64,000 nt of DNA from Azadirachta indica (taxonomy: Eukaryota; Streptophyta; Magnoliopsida; Sapindales; Meliaceae), in the NCBI GenBank assembly GCA_022749755.1, contig CM040451.1, positions 12,971,871-13,035,870 on the forward strand, read 5' to 3'. The notes below the pieces were generated by a model. That model did no database searches and had not been told where the DNA came from. It saw nothing but the letters and a program-made list of their open reading frames with translations. Below are positions 34,952-44,576 of this stretch, piece after piece. The number at the start of each line of letters is the position of its first letter. The first letter of the stretch is position 1. The translations under genes and the position numbers were made by a program.

Positions 34952-37424
34952 TTACTTGAGAAGGGATCTTGTTAAATGTTCACGGGCAGTCGCCAATGCT
35001 TGACTAATTGTCTGCAAAAACATGTATAGGAAATCACAAATCAAATATGGTGGCAATAATTATCCATTTGTTTTACTATCTTCATAATTTCTTTCAAGGA
35101 GAAAGGGGGTTTGACAAAGGAGACCAAAGTGTAATTACCTGCTCAGAGAAAGAAGAGAGGGGTTTTGTTTTACTAGTTTGATAATTTCTTTCAAAGATAA
35201 AGGGGGTTTGGACAAAGGAGACCAAAGTGTAATTACCTGCTCAGACAAAGGAGCGCCAGCATCCACACTATGGCTAGCAACCTTTCCCGCAATGACATTT
35301 GCATCAGTTTCCAGAATGATACTGCACAGCATGTGCGAAAATTTTGGAGTAATAAGATGAGGGAATGAGTGATGGGAACGAGCGTGAAAATACCCTAAAC
35401 AATCTATGCCAGTATAATCATCCCAATGGTCAATCTTCAAGATGAATAAATAAAACGTTTCCTTCAGGTGGAAAAGTAAGACTACTGTTTTAAGTTATTA
35501 AAAATAAAATCTATTTCATGTATTTTACAAACTTGGTATCAGAGGATACAATATAACATCATATGCAAGTATGACTTAGTCCAGACAGTTTAAAGAGTGA
35601 ATATTCATGCAAAGAAATTGGATAACAACTGAGAAAATAAGTAGCATGTCACATACCCTCCATCAACAATTTCATCAAGACACAACAAAATGAGATCTAA
35701 GTTCTCAAGAGCCTCCTTCTTGTCAACGTTGCCTCTGGAACAAGGAATAGTTAAGAATAGATGTCAAAAATTGATAATACTTGAATACAAAATCTAAATT
35801 CATATATAGACAGAATAAATGATAGCAAGGATAATGCAATAATACAAAATCTAAATTCATATATAGACAGAATAAATGATAGCAAGGATAATGCAATAAC
35901 CTAAGAAGGAGGCCGACTGCATCAAAAAATCCCTGAAGGACTGTGGCCAGGATCAGCTCATTTTCATCTTCCCCCCCAGTAACAAAAAAGTGAAGATCTT
36001 GAACAAACTTGTAAACAACAATGTTGCCCTCAAACATAGCTATCTCCGCTGTAGACATAGAAGTAACAGCATGTTTATGTAGAAATCATAAAATTCAAAG
36101 GTTGAAAGACAAACCGCAATATTGTCCATTTAAACCATAAAACCTTATGGAAAATCAAAATTTAAGAACATGGTTAAGAAAGAGATGCCCTTCACATCAA
36201 AATTCAATGATGAGCTGACAGCAAACATTTTGAATTCTATGAGGCGAAGATATTCCAACCAACATAAAGGAAACTCAAACAACATGTCAGCAACCCAAAC
36301 AATGCTCTGTCACGTGTCAATTATACAATACTATACACAAAACATACATATCCTTCGTTTATTTCAGATGTTTGTCAGGAGCATAAAAATATGATTGCAT
36401 AAGAAACAAAATAGCACGCAATCAAGAGCCAATTACTACATACCATAGACTAATATTGTGTAAATGCACCACAGATACGCATATATGAGGAGATATAAAC
36501 AGATGAGAAGAATATGCTAATACATACATGCATACGTGCACAGAAAAATACACTAGACAGAAAACACAATTGGAGCAAACTGCCTTCATCAAGAAACCAA
36601 ATGTAAATAGTTAACCTTCAGTGCGGGCATTTGTTTTCTGGGTCTTGGTAAACACAGCTTTCTCATAAGTCTCCTTGGCTGCATTGGTTGGCCAGTCGTT
36701 TGAGTAATACTTGACTGCTACACGTTTCCCTTCAGAATCCAGGAGTAGGATATTCTTTACTGATGGACAAGTCTCCTGGAAAACACATTCAATTGTCTCT
36801 TCAACTTAGAATCATTTTCACATCAATTTGACCCAAATCTTGACCACGTAAGCATCACAGGGTAATACTAACAACCACTTGCATAATACTAACAAGCAAC
36901 ATTCTTAAACAGATCAGTCAAGAAGTTCGCAATTTGTAATCTTTGTAATTGAAATAACAGCTCAACCAACACATAATAGCTACCAATAACAACTGAGATC
37001 TGATCATGGTTAGAAATTCACATTGTCGGCTTGTCCATACTACCAACTATGAGCAAAATCAAATTTTCTGCTCATACAAATTTGCATGAGTCAAGAAGAT
37101 CCCAAAGTATGCAAGCAATCAATAGTTAATGTAAACAAAACAGAATCTTATTAGGACCACCAAAATCAGTTCTTTTATGGGACATACAAGATCTACAATG
37201 TCTAGCAAACAAAAACTTGGGATCTTCCTTAAATTTCCTACGGGACATGCAAATAAAAAACAAAGCAAACCCAATTCATATTAAAGATAAACAAGTTAGA
37301 TCTGCAAGATAAACATAAAAACCGAAGCATAGCAAACTAGATCTTATAAAATTAAAGAAAAACAATAAACATTACAGTAAACACTATAAACAAACATCGA
37401 GAAAGAAATCAAGAAACTAACCAT
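34952..37424 (-). CDS. Coatomer subunit zeta
   Basis: This is the small zeta subunit of the COPI coat, which pairs with gamma-COP and works in Golgi-to-ER vesicle transport. The six exons are 37422-37424 (ATG alone), 36616-36775, 35901-36048, 35657-35734, 35237-35321 and 34952-35011. They total 534 nt, giving 177 residues, the usual family length. The longin/clathrin-adaptor small-chain fold is evident from [53 protein letters not shown] and [19 protein letters not shown]. It ends [19 protein letters not shown]. The first intron begins directly after the start codon. Intron 5 carries a second copy of the exon 5 donor (see repeat 35071-35250). Assignment is secure. The gene shares a ~380 bp divergent promoter with the pterin dehydratase gene. 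Confidence 0.95.
35071..35250 (-). repeat. Duplicated exon 5/intron 5 boundary of coatomer zeta
   Basis: Two copies of an ~80-bp segment (about 35071-35151 and 35168-35250) each contain GGAGACCAAAGTGTAATTAC followed by CTGCTCAG. On the minus strand this is CTGAGCAG|GTAATT, the real exon 5 donor (exon end 35237) and a decoy 98 nt further into the intron (35139). The frame stays open between the two, but using the decoy would shift the frame for exon 6. Confidence 0.9.
35784..35899. repeat. 57-bp tandem duplication in coatomer zeta intron 3
   Basis: Two nearly identical 57-bp copies, starting AATACAAAATC at 35784 and 35841, sit head to tail. The second copy abuts the intron 3 donor (exon 3 ends at 35901). 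The repeat stays inside the intron. Confidence 0.9.
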
Positions 37425-37804
37425 GTTTGCTGCTCAAAGAAACTTGGCAGTTTCAAAGTTAATTTCGAGCGTTAAGACCACGGAGAGTGAAGAGAGCTGA
37501 AACAAAGAAGACGAATGACGGAATTGGCATAAAACTAATAAGACCGAGCGAATACTAAAATGAGGAAAAATGAAGACTGCAAAAATAATGCTTTCTACAA
37601 TACATAATGACAAATAGCAGCATTTTAAAGACTTTTTACTTATAGCTAAAATATATTACGATGGGACCAAAATACCCTCGTTCACGTACTGGAGAAACTA
37701 TAAAATTTTCATCGGAAGGGAAAGAAAGCAACCGCCAACCATTAAGCAGACACGTTTGTTTAGTAACGACAACATCGTAGCAATTTTCTCTCAAAGTTGA
37801 ACCC
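37425..37804. promoter_or_regulatory. Short divergent promoter, coatomer zeta / pterin dehydratase
   Basis: Only about 380 bp separates the two start codons, which face apart, so the genes must share this promoter region. I see no clear canonical TATA box for either direction. Confidence 0.55.
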
Positions 37805-39829
37805 ATGATTCGGTTGTTTCAGCCTCACCTCATCTGTCTCTCTAAACCTCAGGTACTCCACTACGTTCTCTCTCTCTTTAACAATTTGATAGTGATTATT
37901 ATTATTGTTATTGTTATTATTTTCTTTTGCAGGTGCCGCTAGCATCACTGTTTGAAACCCTGTTTGCATCTCATGGACGGTAATTTCCTGCCTTGTCCAT
38001 ATGTGTTCTTGCTCTATATTTATCGGGCTGGAAATTTCAGTCAATTTTTATCAAAACGGCGTCCTCCATTTTTCTTTTTACTGGTTTTGGATGTTACATT
38101 TTGATTTTGTGTTCCGACACCAATCTGAGTGTGCACGTGTGTTTGAGGATATTTGTTTGGGATTTTTGTTTTATTAATTCATTTGTTTGATTGCCCTTTA
38201 GTATAAGATTGATGCCTTGAAAACTTGCAGAAGATTACATCTTGATGAAAAGGGAGGATTGTGAGGTGGAATTGAAATGAATAGTGGGAAGTTATCTAAA
38301 ATTTTTTAGTTCCATTGGGAAGAGGATCTTGACTTTTGTTGCTAAGATATGTCTGAAGTCTTAACTTTCTACTTATTTCACTCCCAAGTGATTGCCACCA
38401 CAATGTAACAGTATTTCCATTCCATGTTATAGAGGTTTATTGTATTCATTGCAAAACAAGATTTTGTTTATCTTGGCTTACGATCTAACTTGGTCTCAAC
38501 TGACCTTGTACTTGGTGCTGATGCTGCACTGTTTCCCTTGAACAAGATGATTCATGTTTAACTTTTTTCATTTTTTTCCCTTTTGTACACTTTAGTTGAT
38601 CTAGTTGTTCCCTTATTTTTAGACTTTTTTCTTGAGAATTCTATCATATGAATGAAGATAAATATTCCTATGTACATACAGCTCCAGTACTCGGGTAACT
38701 GGGATAGTTCAGAATCATGTGGGATTGTTACCAAATAGGAACTCACTGTGTGGATTTAGAACCTTTTGCACTAGCGAAGGTGCGTGATGACCTTCTACAC
38801 TGGATAATATGATTGCAATTCTGCACAGAACTTATATATAAATTATTGTCCAATTGAGTATTCATCACCACTGAAATGCAAATTATGCAATGAAAGTGGA
38901 GTTTGGTCCTGGTATTTGGTGATTGTGTGCATTTATAGAAACATGTTATCTTATATTACTTTTCTGGCCTTGTTAGATTTGTCAACCAAAAAGTGTGTGC
39001 CATGCAACTCAAAGGATATACGTCCCATGGCTGAAGAAAGTGCCCGGCATTTAATTCCCAAGGTCTAATTTGATACATTTTGTTTTTATCTTCAAAATTC
39101 TGTGAATCAATTTCTCACAGCTGTTAAACATTATATAGGTGGAAGGATGGGATTTGGTGAATGAGGGAGGTATTTTGAAGCTGAATCGATCATGGAAAGT
39201 GAAGAGTTTCACCAAAGGGTTGGAGTTATTTAAGCTTGCAGCAGATGTTGCTGAAGCAGAAGGTATTTTACACCTTGTTATGACTAGTTGATCTTCACAG
39301 CATATTTAGCAGACGTATAGTGTCTACTTCGTTTAAGTGTGTCTGTGTGTGTATATATATTTTGAATTCACTTTGATAAGCATCAATATTGTGGTCTATG
39401 TAGGTCATCATCCAGACCTCCATCTTGTTGGATGGAACAATGTCAAAATTGAGATATGGACACATGCAGTTGGTAAGAGTTGTTAATTAAATACTGCTTT
39501 CTCTATCTATCCTTCTTCTGTTTTTTGGTTCTTTTGTTAAGGGCCTGCAGTTTTGGTTTCATAGTACTGTTAAAAGGGCAGCATGTATGTGGCTGCCTGA
39601 AATTTTGAAATATAACATGTTTACTTTATACAAAGTTTCATGAGGTTTGCCAATCTCTTTCATTTCCCTATACATTTGTTTAAAGAAATAATGCAGGCAC
39701 TTTTTTCTTTTTTTCCTTCTCACTTTATACATATGCGCAGGTGGACTGACAGAAAATGACTTCATACTTGCTGCCAAGATCAATGGGCTTGATCTTCACC
39801 ACTTACTGAGGAAAAAGGTTTCTGCCTGA
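37805..39829 (+). CDS. Pterin-4a-carbinolamine dehydratase, probably organellar
   Basis: This PCD/DCoH-fold enzyme dehydrates 4a-hydroxytetrahydropterins to recycle pterin cofactors. There are seven exons: 37805-37852, 37933-37979, 38682-38779, 38977-39062, 39139-39262, 39404-39472 and 39741-39829. They sum to 561 nt, or 186 residues. The N-terminal ~60 residues (MIRLFQPHLICLSK onwards) are basic and hydrophobic, like an organelle presequence. The domain starts at DLSTKKCVPC and includes WKVKSFTKGLELFKLAADVA, the signature AEGHHPDLHLVGWNNVKIEI, and THAVGGLTENDFILAAKI. An ATG at 37973 (MDDLSTKK) would open the domain if exon 3 were skipped, giving a shorter cytosolic form. The long start is chosen because exons 1-3 keep frame and resemble the presequence I recall for At1g29810. 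Targeting is inferred. Confidence 0.9.
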
Positions 39830-42045
39830 AACATTATAATTGATCACAGTGGCTTTGTAAAGCATTATGAAGGATCCCCACGTGTTAAAGAATAGTTGTG
39901 CTGTGTTGATGCTTGTTGAGAGCGACTGGTAGCATCTTCGTTTTTCTCTTATCATAATGTTTGAGCCTGAATAACTATGACAATGTTTTTGATTGCTTTT
40001 CCCGTAAGGATTTCAACTTCTTTTCCTTTTGAGGATTTTACGTAGTTGGGTGACAGTGCAATTATCGAACTCATATGCCCATGTCAAGGAGTCCACGGTT
40101 TCTCCCTGATGGGCAGACGCATGTAGGAAAACGGTTGTTTGTTGCCTTGCCAGTAGTGGAACTTGATTGCCGTCTGACATCAGTTCTGATCTCATTGACA
40201 TTGTTCTTTTTTAACAGATTTGATATAAGATCTACCCAACCCCAAAACTTGAAGTACTTCGGGCATCTTCTCAGTTTAGTACGGCTTAAAATTCCTATAA
40301 ATTGTAGGTCTCTCATCCACTATGTGAATTAAAATAAAGTATTGTAATTACCCGTAAGGTTGTGGGCCATTTGCAGAGAAAAATATGAATGGGAAAGTCA
40401 GGCATTTTGTTCTCTCTGCTTTCCTTAATTGGTTAGATTTCCCCGGTGTCTTGCTTTTTAACATGCTTTGGAATCCAAAGGCTTTTTGGCCTTTAGCTTT
40501 TGGCCACCATATGCACATATCTTTTCTTTCAACAATTATCCTAACATGTATTTGTTTGGCAACCAGAAAGCATGATTCTTCCCCATACTTATTTGTAAAG
40601 AATTAATTGGAATTACATTCCAGGATCAAAAGTTTAAAATTCCAGTGACATACTGTAAAATAAGATCAAAACGAATTATAGCGATCTTCACTGCTGTGTT
40701 CTCCCTAGATCCGTTATGATGGATGATACATCCTACCGCTTTCTTACCAATGGTTTTCCGGTTCTACAATCTTTACAACTTCAATAACCTGCTATTAACC
40801 TAAGTAGAAGATATGTATATATGTTGCTTCCTTGTACATGGTCAGGGCCTCCATCTTCAGCAGGGAAATTGAATCCTCAACGGGTGCCATTTAAGCAGCT
40901 CAGAACCCAAGAAAAACTCAGACATTAACACCTGAAAAAGAGAATAGGAATGTCCTGTGATATGGTATAGAATTGGAAGTGGTAGGAAGTAAAGCACTGC
41001 TAAACATTCAAATCACAAAACTTCACTGGATACAATCAAACCATCCGAGTCACAACTACTTGCTAGCAAAATAACCAAAAAAGTTTGATAACAATGCAAT
41101 AGAATAAACATTGAGGGATAATTAACTTATTATATTAGCCAACTAGCTAAGCTGTATGATGTGATATTGATTACTGATTCATATACTATTGGTTGGATGC
41201 TTCACTTAAGAAGATAGTCTTAATTTTCACCAATTTAGATAACTTACTCCCTAGTGTTAGCTAGTAGCCCCAGAGATTTTTAAGGTTACACCTATGCAAA
41301 AATAGCCAGGTGAAAACTTTGATCCAAGCATAACTAGTTCTAATGGTAAAAGACAATAATATATGGAAGATTTTTAAGAGTTAACAAGACCAACCCGAAA
41401 GATTGTCTTTAGTATTACATTTAGGCCCCAAAGTATGAAAGTTGATTGCAAGGAAGGTCTAGCCAAGCGACAGTACGAGAGAAAGATCTGAGCAACAATT
41501 GCAGCTGGACTGTGGTTTTCATGAATTTTCGAATGATTTGCTTATAGAACATTTCATATTATGCTCTATACAACCAAGATATGGTCTATTCACAGATGTA
41601 GGATGAGTGCACCTGGGTAAATGTGAAGAAATTGAATGAAAATGAAAGGGCAACATCTGTAGCTGCAATAGAACACACAATTGTCACAGCACATAGTAGG
41701 CAAAGGAAAATCTCAGCTTCAGTGCCCAAAATCATTGGTGGACATTGAATTTACAACAGTTCACTTCAACTACTGGGGCAATGCTGTTGGCAATTAGCCT
41801 AACACTTTTCAACCAAGATCACTACAAACCACCACAAAATCTTGAAATCAGAAAGAATGGAATATCAGTTCATATTTTTTTGACCCACCCCTATGCTAAT
41901 TAAGCAAAATTGCTATCAACTTCAAAGTTGCAGATCTAATTCATACACTTCCTTATTTCAGAACCGGCAAGAATACAGCAAGTAAAGGTATAATGCAACA
42001 AAACAAAATAGTTCGCCAATATACCTGAAATTCAATACTTGAATC
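39830..42045. other. Convergent intergenic region
   Basis: This region contains the 3' UTR of the pterin dehydratase gene, then spacer, then the 3' flank of the methyltransferase-like gene on minus. A good donor (CAG|GTATAT, minus strand, exon end about 42025) lies just 20 bp past that stop codon, so its 3' UTR may be spliced. Short open frames at 40013-40332 and 40385-40606 have no recognisable features. Confidence 0.45.
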
Positions 42046-43164
42046 TCATTTCGAGACAGGCTTCTGCAATAAGGCAGTCAAGTAAACTTCGCCATTTTTC
42101 GAATTAGTCTTATTAGCTGTCGCCCACTTCACCTTCTTGTAACCCAATTTCCCAATCAACGGTCCATAAACCTTCTCAAGATCCGACCCTTTACCGAAGA
42201 AACGATCCAACCACAAGTATCCTCCTCCTCTCAAAATCCTATCTACATCATAAAACAAAAACTCCATCATTGTTACAGGTATCCACCTATTGATAGCGTG
42301 CCCACATCGAACAAGATCAAGTACCCCATCAAATACAGGCAATCTTTGCTGCAATGGTACGTGCAGCGGCACTAACCCTCTTAACGCCGCTGCCTCACTG
42401 TAAGGTGCGCCGAGATTCATAGTTGTTGTCACTATAGTAATGTTATAAAGCTTCATTCTCGCGGCAAAAGAACCAGTAGCACCACCGACATCAATCCCAA
42501 GTCTTATAACTGAGTTAGCTGATTTAGCTAACTGTAGTAGCTGCGGAACTGGGAGATCAAGCTCAGACTTGAAAGCTAAGAAAGATGAACTTTTTTCACT
42601 AGCAGGATCAAACCCAAGATTCGGGCTTTTCTGAACTAGACAAGAAAAGCTTTTGCAATTGTACTTAGTCCAGATGACATTAGAGTCAGGAAGAGAAGAA
42701 GGAAAGGGGTTCGTAGCCAGAGAAGACGAAGGTTTCGCCGGGGTTCTCGAAAAGCAACGGCGGCGAGGAAGAGGATGACAACCACGGAGAATAAGAGTTT
42801 CCTGAAGATCAGTATCATGTGGGCAAAGAGAAAATGGAGTGTAGTTCATGTAACGATGAAGAAGGTCGGGATGGTTGTGACAAGAAGAAGCAATGGGGGA
42901 AAGATGAGAGTAAAGAAGGAGATCTTGAGGAATAGTAGTGGTGGGTACGGAAGCAGTAGTGGTGCCAGGGTGGTGGCGCGTGAGGTGGTTAATGGTGGCG
43001 CGTATGGTTTGCAATTGATGTAAAAGGTGGTCAGGAACTGCTTGAGGAGACGGGGGTTTAGGGGATTGGAGGAAAGTGGTGGAGGAAAGGTGGTAGAGGG
43101 AAAGAATATTGGTGGCCACCATAGCCAAGAGCAGAACAAAGTTCAAGCCCATGGTGAAACCCAT
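42046..43164 (-). CDS. SAM-dependent methyltransferase-like membrane protein
   Basis: This is an intronless gene of 372 residues. An N-terminal hydrophobic segment (about 5-22, MGLNFVLLLAMVATNILSLY) looks like a type II signal anchor, as in many Golgi enzymes. A His/Thr/Pro-rich stem with several Cys follows. The C-terminal half has a class I methyltransferase motif I at about 223-231 (GIDVGGATG), with later elements YNITIVTTTMNLGAPYSEAA and WLDRFFGKG. It resembles a plant group including At1g29790, annotated only as methyltransferase-like. The Gly-rich SAM loop is present, so binding is plausible. The substrate is unknown, and the pectin methyltransferase link sometimes suggested for related proteins would be speculative here. 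Confidence 0.85.
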   Translation of the reverse strand: MGFTMGLNFVLLLAMVATNILSLYHLSSTTFLQSPKPPSPQAVPDHLLHQLQTIRATINHLTRHHPGTTTASVPTTTIPQDLLLYSHLSPIASSCHNHPDLLHRYMNYTPFSLCPHDTDLQETLILRGCHPLPRRRCFSRTPAKPSSSLATNPFPSSLPDSNVIWTKYNCKSFSCLVQKSPNLGFDPASEKSSSFLAFKSELDLPVPQLLQLAKSANSVIRLGIDVGGATGSFAARMKLYNITIVTTTMNLGAPYSEAAALRGLVPLHVPLQQRLPVFDGVLDLVRCGHAINRWIPVTMMEFLFYDVDRILRGGGYLWLDRFFGKGSDLEKVYGPLIGKLGYKKVKWATANKTNSKNGEVYLTALLQKPVSK

Positions 43165-44576
43165 TTGGCTTCTGTGGTTCTGTTTTCTTGATCTAAGTAG
43201 TAGTTTGGTTGCCTTGCTTCTTTCTTGTCTTTGGTTTAGGAGCTTCAGAGGCTTAAGCTTTTCCGCTTTGCTTTGCTTTGACTAATTAGCGAGTCACACT
43301 CTCTAATCTTCTTGTAGTAGTGTGATTTTGATTCTATGCGTGTGAGTTTAGTTTGGGACTTGAGTTGGGTGAAACTTGGTCGTTGACTTAGATCAGTGGG
43401 TCCTCGGAGTTATGGATCTTATGGTTTTGATGGAAAGTTAGATTTTGTTTGGATCTAAAGAGAAAAAAGTTTGTTGCAACTTGCATGCATCGCTAATTAA
43501 AGAATTTGATATGACTCAAAAGTTATTTATTTTATTTCCTTATCAGTCCCTTCTTCCAGTGGCAGTAAAATTAAGTGGAGACTGGAGGCACGTGAATTGG
43601 GGAAAATTTGATATAAAAGATTACAATTATATCAAAATAATAATTCTTTAATTGCCTTTTCTATAAATATTTCTGTAATTGTGTTTAAATAATTACAAAT
43701 TAATTTGATTGGCCGAAAAAATAAAGGATATGCTTCGAAAAGATAATAACATTGGGATCCGTAATTGTTTTAAAATGTTTCAGGAAGGACGTACTTTGTC
43801 TATTTGTATCAAATAGGTCCGATCCTAGCGAAATAACTCAAATGCCGCAAACTATGATGTAAGAATAGAATAGTAACAACTGAATCCTTTTACTTTTCGA
43901 TAAATGAGGATACAGTAGCCCATTGAATTATTAAGCTCATGAATCTTTTTTTTACCTAAAAAAATTTCATTTATTAAAAAGAGATGATCCGATAATTTCA
44001 GATGAAATATTTTACACTCAAATGACATGATTTTGATATATTATAACTATTTTTGTTAAATTATGAGCACTTCACTCACAATTTCTTATAACATGTTAAC
44101 CATTTTTTAAGTAGTTTTTAACCCTATATTATGATTTATAATAACTAAACTCTTTTTTAAAGTATACAAAACTTAAAAGTCAATATTGATGAATGGGATA
44201 AAGTGTACACTAAATGCGGAATTCTTTGATATAAATATATAAATTGCGCTTTTATCTGTGACCATTTAAAGATTAGGGGATCAAAGGTCAAAATTAAGTG
44301 GTAAAAGGATAGCTTCGTCCTTCCAAATTCTAATTAGAGTCATGGACTTGTTTGATACGAATTAACAAACTATATTTTTATTTGAAACCTCGTAAAAAAT
44401 AGGAACAAAACGCAATTACCAGAAAAATAAGGGCCCCACCAAAATAATTGGCCTAAAGGGATGGCGTCCGACAAACGCTGAGCCCTGTATCTCTTAAAGA
44501 AGAGCAGGAGGAGGAGATCGCATCATCAAACGAAGCAGAACGATAATAGACAGTGTTTGCTTATCCATCCAATCAA
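43165..44576. other. Divergent intergenic region, methyltransferase-like / PDCD5
   Basis: This spacer includes both 5' leaders and promoters and is AT-rich from about 43660 to 44450. I see no coding signal. The leader of PDCD5 probably lies at about 44490-44576. Confidence 0.5.

Noticed and set aside
40013..40332. Overlapping open frames on both strands after the pterin dehydratase gene
   Set aside because: They lie in the probable 3' UTR, are short and match no family I know.
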